Origin: Prorocentrum cordatum
Lineage: Eukaryota > Sar > Dinophyceae > Prorocentrales > Prorocentraceae
Assembly: GCA_963575745.1 (NCBI GenBank)
Contig: CAUYUJ010014755.1
Coordinates: forward strand, 67,663 to 131,662
DNA length: 64,000 bases
Direction: 5' to 3'
In this document: in pieces, positions 53,475-63,544 of the stretch
How positions within the stretch are numbered: position 1 is the first letter of the stretch
Layout: every line of letters starts with the position of its first letter
Notes under the pieces: generated by a model
Told to the model about the DNA's origin: nothing
The model's input: the letters and a program-made list of their open reading frames with translations, nothing else
Databases searched by the model: none
Made by a program: the position numbers and the translations under genes

Positions 53475-54214
53475 GAGAAAATGAGGAGACCATGCGACGA
53501 GACCAAGAGGAGGAGGAGATTTGAGGAGGAGGAGGAGGAGGACAAGGAGGAGAGGCCAAGGAGACCGTCGGCCGAAACAAGGCGGCAGAAGGAGGTAGAG
53601 GAGGACGAGGAGGAGAGCGCGGAGGGACGCCAAGGAAGGACCGGCGCACGTTTCTTCGATCTCCGGCGACCACGAGACCGGGATTGGTGCCGTGGCGGGC
53701 GTCGAGCCTGCCAAAGTCCTTTAGGGGCCTCTGTCCCCGTCCCCCGCCGTCATGGGGACCGGGGTTCCCCTCTCACCTCTCCCTTCCCGTTTCGTCCTCT
53801 CCGCCTCTTTGCTCATCTTTTCTACAGCCTTTGAGGCTTGGGGTGCCTGTGCGTGTTCAGGCAGGACACTTTGTCGTGTACTGAAGTAACTTATCATTTT
53901 CTCCCCTGTCCATCAAAGGTAACCGATGCTGTGACACCTCCTCCCCTCCCCTCGACTCCCTTCTGAGGTCCCGGCCCGCGCTGCCCCCACAGGCTGGGGG
54001 CGTCCAGGAAGGGGGCGATGATCAGGGGAGGGTGGGTATCATGGCCAGGGCCATGATTTCTCCTCCGAGTATCATGCCCTCCCTTGCCCTTCTTCCAGCA
54101 TGCCCGCTGGGGCCGTGCACGTGTTTCTGGCCATGATTTGCGAACCCCCCTCCCCCTCTTGGACGTCCCCAGGGCAGAGCCAGACCTTCGGGGCCCCTGG
54201 CGCGCGCTCGCTCG
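53475..54214. other. Purine-rich block, then unrecognised sequence
   Basis: 53,500-53,640 is GAGGAG-rich. The remainder to 54,214 holds no gene I can support. Confidence 0.5.
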
Positions 54215-54232
54215 GGGGCAGCTAACAGGGCG

Positions 54233-54365
54233 CCCAATGGGTCACGGTGCCCCTACTGTCGCTCCAGTCTGGAGCCCCGGAGGGCCCCTCTGGGCCTCGC
54301 GATGGGGTGCTCTGGAGGCCGTGGGGGCCTCCATGAAATCCTGGGGGCAGCGTGGGGGACCCTGG
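54233..54365 (+). mobile_element. MITE family M2, diverged copy
   Basis: Shares TCGCTCCAGTCTGGAG, CTCTGGGCCTCG, CTCTGGAGGCCGTGGGGGCC and ATCCTGGGGGCA with 17,222-17,382. The termini are poorly preserved. Confidence 0.5.
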
Positions 54366-54414
54366 AACATCCTGGGGACCTCCCAGGAAATCCTCCCTGG
54401 GAATCCTGGATGTC

Positions 54415-54706
54415 GTTGGCAAGGGCCACGGTGCCTCCAGCGTTTTGCTCCATTATGGAGCGTTTTGGGTCCCTCTAGGCCGCGCGAGGGGTGCTTTGGA
54501 TCGGTGGTTCAAAAATGTGATCCCGAGGGATGGGGGCCTAAGGATGGGGTCAAATGGTGGATTCACATTGTCTGAGGCACCTCGTCCTGAGGACCCCATC
54601 CTTCAGGGATCATCTTGAACCGCCGAGTGGAGGCCGTTGGGGCCTCCCTGAAATTCCTTGGGGCGCCTTGGGCCAGGGGCACTTCTGGCAACACCCGACT
54701 CGCCTC
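54415..54706 (+). mobile_element. MITE family M2 copy split by a nested element
   Basis: Left part (GGTGCCTCCAGCGTTTTGCT ... GGGTGCTTTGGA) and right part (TGGAGGCCGTTGGGGCCTCC ... TTGGGCCAGGGGCACTTCTG then CAACACCC) together cover the M2 consensus. They are separated by 54,501-54,627. Confidence 0.65.
54501..54627 (+). mobile_element. Nested inverted-repeat element M4
   Basis: 127 bp; starts TCGGTGGTTCAAAAATGTGA and ends with the inverted GATCATCTTGAACCGCCGAG. Inner arm segments GGGATGGGGGCC and GACCCCATCC also pair. Flanked by perfect TGGA duplications (54,497-54,500 and 54,628-54,631). Sits inside an M2 copy at a point where the other M2 copies are continuous. Confidence 0.8.
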
Positions 54707-54814
54707 CCTCACCCGACCTTCGAAACATCTCGAAGGTTTGAGTGGGGCTTCGGACCCCCCCGCCGTCGCCTTCGTGGCGCCCGCTTGCGTGCTCCGCGCG
54801 CGGACGTGGCAATC

Positions 54815-54850
54815 CGTCCGTCCGTGCGTGCGTCCGTCCGTCCGTCCCCA
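54815..54850 (+). repeat. (CCGT)n microsatellite
   Basis: CCGTCCGTCCGTGCGTGCGT then CCGTCCGTCC. 54,850-55,115 has no recognised gene. Confidence 0.9.
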
Positions 54851-55115
54851 CGCGCGCGCAGGACTCTGGCGGGATGTGGGGCATCATGGGCCGGCCCGAC
54901 GGCCTCGGCGGGACGCCCGCGCCGCCACAATCTTTGAGCCGGGAGAGCCGCAGCGTGCCCAGCAGGACGCCGACGTTGGGGGCGTCCAAGGGTCGAGTAG
55001 GAGATCGATTGCAGAATTGATGTGTCCCAAAATTAATCTGCTCGTCGAGTCTACGAAACCTACGTAACCCCGAACCCACGATAATAAAGTACCCCCCCTT
55101 AAGTAGTTTGAGTTT

Positions 55116-56825
55116 TTCCCTACCTAGGCTCTGCCTAGAAGGGTTCTTACTCTCTTAGCTAAAGGGGCCGGGCAATGGAAACCGCCCCGGGCGGTTCCCC
55201 CAGTCCACGCCCCGCGGTTCCCCCAGTCCCCTGGGTGCTTTCTTAGCTTTAGCTGAGCTTTAGCTTTAGCTTTAGCTTTAGCTTAGCTTTAGCTTAGCTT
55301 TAGCTTAGTGTTAACTTAACTTTAGCTTAGCTTTAGCTTAGCTTTAGCTTAGCTTTAGCTTAGCTTCAGCTTAGTGTTAGCTTAGCTTTAGCTTAGCTTT
55401 AGCTTAGCTTTAGCTTAGCTTTAGCTTAGCTGTAGCTTAGTGTTAGCTTAGCCTTAGCTTAGCTGTAGCTTAGCTATAGCTTAGTGCTAGCTTAGCTTTA
55501 GCGTAGCTTCAGCTTAGTGTTAGCTCAGCTTTAGCTTAGCTTTAGCGTAGCTTTAGCTTGGCTTCAGCTTAGTGTTAGCTTAGCTTTAGCTTAGCTTTAG
55601 CTTAGCTTTAGCTTAGCTTTAGCTCAGCTTTAGCTTAGCTTTAGCTTAGCGTTAGCTTCAGCTTAGCTTTAGCTTAGCTTTAGCTTAGCTTTAGCGTAGA
55701 TTTAGCTTGGCTTCAGCTCAGTGTTAGCTAAGCTTTAGCTTAGCTTTAGCTTAGCTTTAGCTTAGCTTTAGCTTAGCTTTAGCTTAGCTTTAGCTTAGCT
55801 TTAGCTTAGCTTTACTTTATATTTAGCTTAGCCTTAGCTTAGCCTTAGCTTAGCTTTAGCTTAGCTTCAGCTTAGGTTTAGCGTACTTGTAGCTTAGCTT
55901 TAGCTTAGCTTTAGCTTATCTTTAGAGTTAGCTTAGCTTTAGCTTAGCTTTAGCGTAGCTTTAGCTTAGCTTTAGCTTAGCTTCAGCTTAGCTTTAGCTT
56001 AGCTTTAGCTTAGCTTTAGCTTAGTGTTAGCTTAGCCTTAGCTTAGCTTTAGCTTAGCTTTAGCTTAGCAGCTTTAGCTTAGCTTTAGCTTAGCTTTAGC
56101 TTAGCTTTAGCTTAGCTTTAGCTTAGCTTTAGCTTAGCTTTAGCTTAGCTTTCACTTAGCTAGTTTAGCTTTACTGTTACTACTGATGCTGCTTTCCTAG
56201 GGGCTCCAACTCCTAGGTAGGGTCGCACTGGGATAATTTATCCTCGGTCTCGACGGTTTTCAAATAGAGGCGGAGGGCGCGGAGGCCTAACTTCATTATC
56301 ACGGGGAATGTTCGCCATCGAGGTTACTTCCTTCTTATGTTGAGATAATTATCCCAGTGCGACCCTACCTAGGAGTTGGAACCCCTAGGAAAGCAGCATT
56401 AGTAGTAACAGTAACGCTAAGCTAAAGCTAAGCTAAAGCTAAGCCACAGCTAAGCTAAAGCTGAGCTAAAGCTGAGCTAAAGCTAAGCTAAAGCTGAGCA
56501 ACAGCTAAGCTAAAGCTAAGCTACAGCTAAGCTAAATATAAGCTAAAGCTAAGCTAAAGCTAAGCTACAGCTAAGCTCAAGCTAAGCTAAAGCTAAGCTA
56601 AAGCTAAGCTAAACGCTAAGCGAAAAGCTAAGTGAAACGCTAAGCTAAAGCTAGGCTACAGCTAAGCTAAAGCTAAGCTAAAGCTAAAGCTAAAGCTAAA
56701 GCTCACAGGGGACTGGGGGGAACCGCTCCCAGGGGACTGGGGGAACCGCCCGGGGCGTGTTCCACTGCCCGGCCCCTTTCAGCTAAGAGGGTAAGAACCC
56801 TTCTAGGCAGAGCCTGGGTAGGGAA
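55116..56825. mobile_element. Foldback structure with 11-bp satellite arms
   Basis: A large inverted repeat. Left arm order: CCTACCTAGGCTCTGCCTAG, GGGGCCGGGCA, GCGGTTCCCCCAGTCC, an ~900-bp array of AGCTTTAGCTT (11 bp), then TACTGTTACTACTGATGCTG and CCTAGGTAGGGTCGCACTGG. Right arm is the inversion in reverse order with a shorter array (about 56,415-56,705) ending CTAGGCAGAGCCTGGGTAGG. Loop 56,241-56,342 is unique. No ORF of note inside. Arms made of short tandem repeats recall Drosophila FB elements (structure only). Confidence 0.9.
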
Positions 56826-56843
56826 CACCATAAGAAGGAAGTT

Positions 56844-56923
56844 CTGAACTCTCTCTCTCTCTCTCTCTCTCTCTTAGTTTCTGTTTATGTTCTCTCTCTC
56901 TCTTTCTCTCTCTCTCTCTTTTC

Positions 56924-56957
<34 letters not shown>

Positions 56958-56965
56958 TCTCCCCC
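56844..56965 (+). repeat. (CT)n microsatellite
   Basis: CTCTCT runs interrupted by TTTC, directly right of the foldback structure. Confidence 0.95.
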
Positions 56966-57224
56966 TCCCCCTGGCGCCCTGAACTTGTTTATCGCTGGGG
57001 TTGATTACCCCGGGAAAACTAAGCACATGAGCTCCCCTACACGAGCAGATGAACATTTTAATTTTCATCAAGCGTTTACAAATTAAATCTCATAAGTTTT
57101 GAACTTTGGATGTTCGCTTCCTCCTTCCCCTCTCCTCTCTCCTCCGCCTCCTCCTCCTGCTCTTCTTGTCTTTCTCTCTATATCTCTTTTTATTCCTCCT
57201 TCTTCTCGCCCCCTGGCGCCCTAA

Positions 57225-57282
57225 ACTGAGACAAACCATTGTTGAGGATGTCTCAATGGAGACAAATCATTGTTGAGGATGT
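57225..57282 (+). repeat. Short tandem duplication
   Basis: GAGACAAACCATTGTTGAGG and GAGACAAATCATTGTTGAGG, each followed by ATGT, about 29 bp apart. CCCCCTGGCGCCCT also occurs twice (56,963 and 57,209). Confidence 0.85.
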
Positions 57283-58168
57283 ATCATACAGGACCAAAGA
57301 CCAAGGATCCTCAAGATATCTTTGGCGTTTTCCTCTTGATATCTCTTTATGCTGGCTCTGGCGGGCAACTGTTACTATCCCCACGAAAACCCCGAACTTT
57401 ATTATCTCTGAGGGTTTATTCTCGTGGGTTCATGGTTAGAGTGTTCTCGTGTATGCGAACATTATTTGTAGGATGTTTGAGATTCGGCGAAAAATCGATT
57501 CAGGGGTATATCAATTCTGTATTCGATCTCCTACCCGAAGAAGATCATCGAGACCTGGGCCTTGCAATTTTCCACGCCTGGCGTTTTTTCGCAGAGTCGT
57601 GAGGCTCTGGCCCATCGCAAATGGATGCGGCTCGAAAGCTGCCGCAAGATGGTGGGGTCTGGGGCTCCGGTCGTGGTCGTCGTCTTCCCCCTCTCCTGCG
57701 GGCGAGGGGGGATGCCCATGCCTTCCCTGGCTCGACAAATGCCCCTGGCTTGGTACCTGTCGGCAGTCGGCGCGCCCAGAGCACAGCAGTGCGAAGCTCA
57801 GCCGGGCCTTCGTGGCGCGCGCGCGCGAGGCCGTCGTGTTCCTCGTGGTCGCCGCCGTCGTCGTCGTGGTGACCGTGGCCGTCTCGTGGCCCTGGTCGGC
57901 AGCGTTTTGGTCGTCGTGGCCGCGGTCGCCGTTGTCCTCGTCGTCGCCGTCCTCGAGGCTGGCGTCGTCGTCGGCGGACTGGAGCCTCCCGCCAGGATGG
58001 ACGAGCTGCCGGCCGTCGGCCAGCACCGCGACTACGAGCCCGTCTTCCTCCCGCAGCTGCGCCTCAGGGTGGGTCTGGGGCGCGGCGAACGGGAGCGTTC
58101 GTGAGGAGGAGGACGTGGAGGAGGAGGACGTGGAGGAGGAGGATCTCTCCTTGTCGCAGGTGATGTGA
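57270..58168 (+). other. Weak coding-like region
   Basis: Frame 57270-57602 (110 codons) ends QGYINSVFDLLPEEDHRDLG ... FHAWRFFAES and looks natural. Frame 57562-58104 has a strongly hydrophobic stretch (LVALVGSVLVVVAAVAVVLV) followed by RDYEPVFLPQLRLRVG, but the GTCGTC-rich DNA also gives hydrophobic runs in another frame. I do not recognise either. At most a gene remnant or exon. Confidence 0.25.
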
Positions 58169-58227
58169 GCCTTTCAGTTGCAGTCGCAGTTGTTCCTGAG
58201 GATGAGTAGCTTGCCAGGGGCACACTT

Positions 58228-58375
58228 GGAAAATCTCACGTTTTGTTATGTTTACCGGTTACCACAACAGAACATTGAGTATCACATGTTTTGTTATGGC
58301 TATTGGTTGCCACAAAACCCAACGTGTGATTTCCATTTGAGGCAACCGGTAGCCCTAAAACACGTGAGATGTTCC
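58228..58375. mobile_element. Foldback element M6
   Basis: GGAAAATCTCACGTTTTGTT at the left mirrors the right end CCTAAAACACGTGAGATGTTCC. TTTACCGGTTACCACAAC mirrors GAGGCAACCGGTAGCC. The centre repeats CACATGTTTTGTTATGGC. 148 bp, no ORF. Confidence 0.75.
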
Positions 58376-58377
58376 AT

Positions 58378-58490
58378 CTAGGCATCCCGGCATCTTTCGC
58401 CCATCCTTCGCAGCCATCGCCAGCCATTTTTCCGTTCAGGAGACCTGAACTTGGGCGTCCAAGGTCCCTGCATTCTTAACGCACATCCCA
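58378..58490 (+). mobile_element. MITE family M1, partial diverged copy
   Basis: CGCCCATCCTTCGCAGCCAT and GGGCGTCCAAGGTCCCTGC resemble the interior of copies C and D. Termini not found. Confidence 0.45.
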
Positions 58491-58540
58491 CGATCCTGTC
58501 GCACTGTAGCCGAGGGGGGTGGGGGATCGTGTGGGGGGTA

Positions 58541-58712
58541 CAGTCGGAACCAACGGTAAGGCTGGGTAACCCTCCCAAGGGTACCCTTGCATCCGTCCCT
58601 CTTCGGTTCATCCTCAACCCTTTTCAATTGCCAGCCTCGTTCGAAGAGCCTCGACACGGGCGTCCAAGGAACTTGCATTGTCACCGCGTATCCTTGCTAT
58701 CAGTTTTGACTG
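58541..58712 (+). mobile_element. MITE family M1, copy D
   Basis: Preceded by TA; starts CAGTCGGAACCAACGGTAAG and ends CCTTGCTATCAGTTTTGACTG, its imperfect inversion. Best-preserved termini of the family. Confidence 0.78.
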
Positions 58713-61060
58713 TTGGGAATGGACCGCGCTTCGCGCGGCTTGGGGCTCGGGGCTCGCTTAGTCGCGCTGCCCCGGGGGGAAGTCGGCGCACGTGGGGGAG
58801 GAGGAGCCGGAACTGGCCATCGGGCGGGGCAGCATCTCTTGCCGCGGGCCTGGTGCTGGCAGGTCGGCGCCGCCCTGACGCGGCGGCGAACCCAGCGCGG
58901 GCGCTCAAGGTTGAACGCCGCCGTGGGCCCAGATTCGGCCGTTGCGGAGCGATCTGTGTGGTCGGAGCGAGGCGATTAGTCAAGGTTGAACGATCCGCGC
59001 GGTGTCAGGAACCAACGCTAAAGTCATCACGACGTTGATTTGCTGCAATTGTTTGATTGTCCCGGGGAACGAAGATGCAGCTGGTGGCCGGAATGGAGGA
59101 AAGAAGCGCCCGTCGTGAGTTTTGTCGAGCCTGCGCCCAGCGGACGAGGGACTCCCTCCCGTGTCCTCTCAAAGTCAGTCCCCAGACATTTTCTTCTGGA
59201 GACTACTCTGGCCCATTTTCCGATCTGCGTCCAGCCGTGAAATGTTGCTCAAATGTTGCCCCACCCCGTCCTGCCCGGCCTCCCTCCCCTTGCCTTGACG
59301 TGGGCCCCTGGAGCTATGACACCTGCTCCAGGGCCAGCGTCCCGTCCTGGTGCCTTGACCGCTCCTGAGCCCCGCAACGGGCCTCCAGACGCCGAAGTCA
59401 TGGAAAAACCTGACAGTCGCATCGGATTTTCCGTGATGTTGGATCTGAGGGCCGCTTTGCTTCCTTCCCTGGAGAAGGCGCGCCGCCGCCGCCACCTTTG
59501 GGGTGGGTGGACGGGCCAGGATGAGCCGACCTGCAGAATGCAGGTGTGCAGGATACTCCGCGAGAGTGCCCGAACTTGTCCACACCACCACCCCGCTGGC
59601 CACCCCCTTTTCCTCCACAGTCGGTCGTGATTATAACTCTGATGCTGTCAATGGCCGTCGTACCGCGGCGTTTCACCCTGTAGGTGGCAGCTGCTTCTGA
59701 GGTTCTTGGCCGCTGGAGGAAACGAGGCCAACTGCACGCACACTCGCGCGCCAGCTGCCCGCGTACGGTCGCGCGTGAGCGCCCTCGCTGTCCTCGCGGC
59801 GTGCCGCGCCGGCGGTATGCGTAGGCCACCGCGTACGGTCGCCACGCCGTCGTGCGTCGTCAGGGCCCGTGTGCTGTGCTGGTGGTGCGTTTCTCCGCTC
59901 CTCGATGTTTCATGGGTCTGATATCGCAGCCACGACGCTGAAAGTAGGACAAACTTGGGTTCGGAAGTGGCCTGCTGTCACGTAGGTCTGCAGGTCTTTC
60001 CGTGGTTATGTCTCGAGCGTGCCGCGTGCATTCAGGCGCGCTCTAGGGGCAAACTATGTATCTCGATACTAATGTAGCGTTCCTTGTGGTGGGAGCTTGA
60101 GTGTGACCCAGGCAAGGTCGGTGTAATTGTTCGATGGTCTTTCCTGAAACTTGGTGCAGTCAAGAAAGGCCTCAAGGACGAGGCACTGACGCAAGGGATA
60201 CTTTCCGGCCCTTCTGCTCAGGGCATTCGGGTCATGTGTTCATGCCTCCCTGGTCCAGAGCAACGCCGTCTTAGCGCGCTCTCGCGTGCGTTCTATAGGT
60301 GCCTTGCATCCTGATGGCAGCACCTCCATCGTAGGTCCCCGGTCCCAGGCCAGTCCGAAGAGGCAAGGCTTAAGAGGCGGCGCGGCCGCCGAAAACTTAC
60401 GGAGCGAGCCTGCAAGACCAGAGTTATCAACACCACAGGCTTGAGATCCTCAAGGCTGTTCTGAGGGGCTGCGCTCGAAGAAGGGTTCCAGCAGTCTCCG
60501 TATCAGAGCTTCGGGATCAGGCACCCATTGACCCTACACTCGTGACTGGACCGTGGGCAGAGGCGGGCGCCCTGGCTGGAGAGTGGGCAGGGGCGGGTGG
60601 CCGTGTCCCAGGCTCGTCTCTGTCGTTGGCGCCGCATGGGCGCCCGCGGGCTGCCAGCCTCGAGACGCCAGGGCCCACGTCGATCCGATCGATCCTCGCA
60701 ACTGGCTCAGACTGCCATTCTTCCCTCGCCGGCCCTCGCTTTCAGGCGGGTTCCGAAGATGCCATGCCTGAGGGGGCGGCGTGGTCGCCGCCGACACCTT
60801 GCAGAGCGAGCCTGCAGAACGAGCCTGCAGAGCGAGCTTGCAGAGCCTGCCCAGGCCGAGTGAGTCAGCCTCACACTGGCGTAGAGGAGGAGGAGGAGGA
60901 GGAGGAGGAGGAGGAGGAGGAGGAGGACCAGTGCGAACCCAAGACGCATCAAAGATATTGCGATCATTCATCCCATCCTCCAAGTTCACTCTTCACAGGT
61001 TCCTATTATGATTCCTTTTCCGTGTGGGAAGTGCCCCATCGGAAGACATTCGTCTGAGAA
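58713..61060. other. No gene recognised
   Basis: Short frames only, e.g. 60084-60314 (VIVRWSFLKLGAVKKGLKDE), without family. 60,884-60,930 is a (GAG)n run. Segments near 60,380-60,420 and 60,772-60,840 share GGCGGC-CGCCG ... GAGCGAGCCTGCA. Confidence 0.4.
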
Positions 61061-61063
61061 CCC

Positions 61064-61515
61064 TCAATCATGCCAAAACGCAAGTCCTGCCACTTCAACG
61101 CAACGCCACTGCTGAGTGGAGCTGTGGCGTCTTGAAAATCCTAAAACGTGCCCGAACATTTTCCCTGGGACTTCAACACCGCGAATCAACGTGACTGTTG
61201 CGCCCTGAACTCTTAAATCGTGCCAGAACACAACTCTTTGGGCTTCAAACCTGCGAGTCCTCAAAACTGGTGGAAACGTCTAAGACAAATGTGGCGCGGC
61301 GCGAAAGGTAGAGCCACATGTTGTAAAGGAACCGCCCTCCATCCTTGCAACTGCTGTAAACTCTGAAGACGAATGTGCGCAGCGCTAAGGCGAGAGGCGC
61401 ATCTTGACAGTTGACCGCCATCCATCGTTCAGGCTGCTGCAAGCTTTGATGACGAATGGGCGCGTTGCTCAGGCGAGAGCACCGTCTTGAAGTCGTGCCG
61501 CCCCTATCTTTGAAG
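61064..61515 (-). repeat. Compound tandem repeat R (inverted copy)
   Basis: Read on the minus strand it has the same two parts as 41,222-41,665: ~80-bp units with TGTGGCTCTACC/GCGCCTCTCGCC and GCGCACATTCGTCTT, then ~75-bp units with GCGCAACAGTCACGTTGATT and GGTGTTGAAGTCCCAGG. Confidence 0.88.
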
Positions 61516-61639
61516 CTGTTGCAGCTTTCAAGCTTGAGGATCACAAAAGATGCGGGTGTCTCAGGCACAACGCCCGCACCGCCCTACCGACACGTCTGAG
61601 GGTGCGATAGGGAGGAGTTGTTTGTAAGGAGACGGGATC

Positions 61640-61755
61640 GAGGAGAAGGAGAAGGAAGAGGAGGAGGAAGGGGCAGGAAGAGGAGGAGGAGGAGGAGGAG
61701 GGGGAGGAGGAGGAGGGGGAGGGGAAAGTGGAGGGGGAGGAGGAGAGGGAGGCGT
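61640..61755 (+). repeat. GAGG purine tract
   Basis: GAGGAGGAGGGGGAGG-type sequence; frames on either strand are simple. Confidence 0.9.
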
Positions 61756-62109
61756 AGGGGGTCCTGGCAGTGCCGCAAGGCGCCGCCACACCCAGAGCCG
61801 CCGAGGCGCCCGCATGGTGAGCTCAAGGCAGTGATGTGCGCGATGGTGGGATCCATTGGATACGTATTGTCATCTTGCCAAACAGCTGGCTCGAGGTTTG
61901 ACAGCAACCCTAGCTTTGGAGGGGTCCCCTTGTGTGCTTCCGTGTCCTGGGCGCTCCACTTTGGAACGATCTTCTTCGTTTCTGTTTGTGTCTCCGTGTC
62001 GGTTGTGCAGTAATGTTTTGCCTTGTTGTATTTCGCCCCAGCTCCAAGGCGGGCAGCGCTCTGAAGTCGCCGACGTCGGCGGCGCCCTGGCCGAGCCGCC
62101 TGGAGGACG

Positions 62110-62121
62110 GTCGTCGTTGTC

Positions 62122-62152
<31 letters not shown>

Positions 62153-62255
62153 CGTCATCGTCGCCGTCGTCGTCGTTGTCGTCGTCGCAGTCGTCGTCGT
62201 GGTTCTCGTCGTCATCGTCGCCGTCGTCGTTGTCGTCGTCGCAGTCGTCGCAGCT
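62110..62255 (+). repeat. (GTCGTC)n tract
   Basis: Trinucleotide GTC with CGT/GTG variants; on minus it reads D/T repeats. 61,760-62,110 has no recognised gene. Confidence 0.9.
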
Positions 62256-62449
62256 CCGCCGCTGGCGCTCGGCGGTGGGGGCGAGTGGGGCTGGGCTCCG
62301 CCGCAGCTCCGCGCGCTGGCGCGGGTCGTCGAGCGCCGCCGCCGCCGTCGATGGAAAGCGGTGCCAAGCCATGAAAAGCAATGCGAAGCAACTCGAAACA
62401 TTGCAATGCAACGCAGGCCAAGACGGCGACGGGGCGGCGACGCCGAGAG

Positions 62450-62597
62450 CATAGCCGCAAAACCGACGGGCAGGCCCAGAGCGACGGGGTGGCCACCGCC
62501 ACCACATAGCCGTCAAGCCGACGGGCAGGCCCAGAAGACGGGCGTCGACGGGGCGGCGACGACGACCACATAGCCGCCATACCGAGGGGAGGCCCAG
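62450..62597 (+). repeat. ~60-bp tandem repeat
   Basis: Three units with CATAGCCG(C/T)(A/C)A, CCGACGGGCAGGCCCAGA and GACGGGG(C/T)GGC at about 62,452, 62,507 and 62,568. Confidence 0.85.
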
Positions 62598-62946
62598 TTA
62601 GTTCCTCAGAGAAGAAGGAATACCTCAGGGGGCCGTCAACAACGCGACTCGAAAAGCTGGTCACCGGGAACGACTTTACTGTTCCAGGCCACCCCAGCGG
62701 GGTTTCGGAGCAGACGGGATCGCAGGATCGCACCGCATCTCGGACGCATCGGCGATGCAGACCAACCTGGAGCCAAGTCTCTCCAACCCGGCGACGGTGC
62801 ATCGCAGTGCGATCCTCCGGCCCCATCTGCTCCGACTCCACTGGAGTGGCCCCCCTGGCAAGAAGAGCCACGGCGTGGGAGGTCTGGGCTCCTCACACTT
62901 GCCCGTTGCCTGCGGTCGGTTTGGTGAGGCGCTCCAGGAAAGGATC

Positions 62947-63143
62947 GGCGGCGGGCGAGGGGGGGAGGCGAGAAGGGGGAGGCCTTCTCAGAAGGCTCGG
63001 AAGGCCCCAGGCCTTCTGAAAGCTGTGTTTTTCGACGCCTTCCCCGAAGAAACATACAACTTTTCAGAAGGCCACAGGGCCTCTGAGAAGCCCCGCCGCA
63101 TTCTGAGAAGGCATCCTCCGCACTTTCCCCCACGCTCGCCGCC
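62947..63143 (+). mobile_element. Foldback MITE, family M3 (copy 2)
   Basis: 197 bp with termini GGCGGCGGGCGAGGGGGGGA and TTTCCCCCACGCTCGCCGCC, interior GCCTTCTCAGAAGGC and ACTTTTCAGAAGGCCA as in 17,632-17,825. Same orientation as copy 1. Confidence 0.78.
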
Positions 63144-63145
63144 GA

Positions 63146-63330
63146 GAGGAGAGAGAGAGAGAGAGAGACGGGTTTTGCTACAAGTGTCCGTGGCCCAGGG
63201 TGCCCCCAGGATTTCCAAGGAGGTCACCGGGGCCTCCAGAACACCCTTTACGAGGCCCAGAGGGCCGCAGGCGCTTCAGAATTCAGTGAAAAGCTGGGGA
63301 CACCCTGGGCCTGGGGAACCTTTTAGCACC

Positions 63331-63365
<35 letters not shown>

Positions 63366-63392
63366 GAGAGAGAGAGAGAGAGAGAGACGAGA
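63146..63392 (+). repeat. (GA)n microsatellite split by an M2 element
   Basis: GAGAGA at 63,146-63,168 and 63,333-63,392 flanks the M2 copy 63,170-63,332. Confidence 0.85.
63170..63332 (-). mobile_element. MITE family M2 (copy 2, inverted)
   Basis: 163 bp with TIRs GGGTTTTGCTACAAGTGTCC ... GGTGCCCCCAG and its imperfect inversion ending TTTTAGCACCCC. The interior is the reverse complement of 17,222-17,382. Confidence 0.78.
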
Positions 63393-63544
63393 GTCAAGCC
63401 GCCATTTGTCCGGGGAGATGTGCTCCCATGTGCTCCCCCTCTTTCCTCCTCCCTCTTTCTCCCTTCCTCCTCCCGTCCTCCTCCCTCCTTTTCCTCCTAC
63501 ATTCTTCCTCCCGCCTCCTCCTCCTCCTCCTCCTCCCTCGACCT

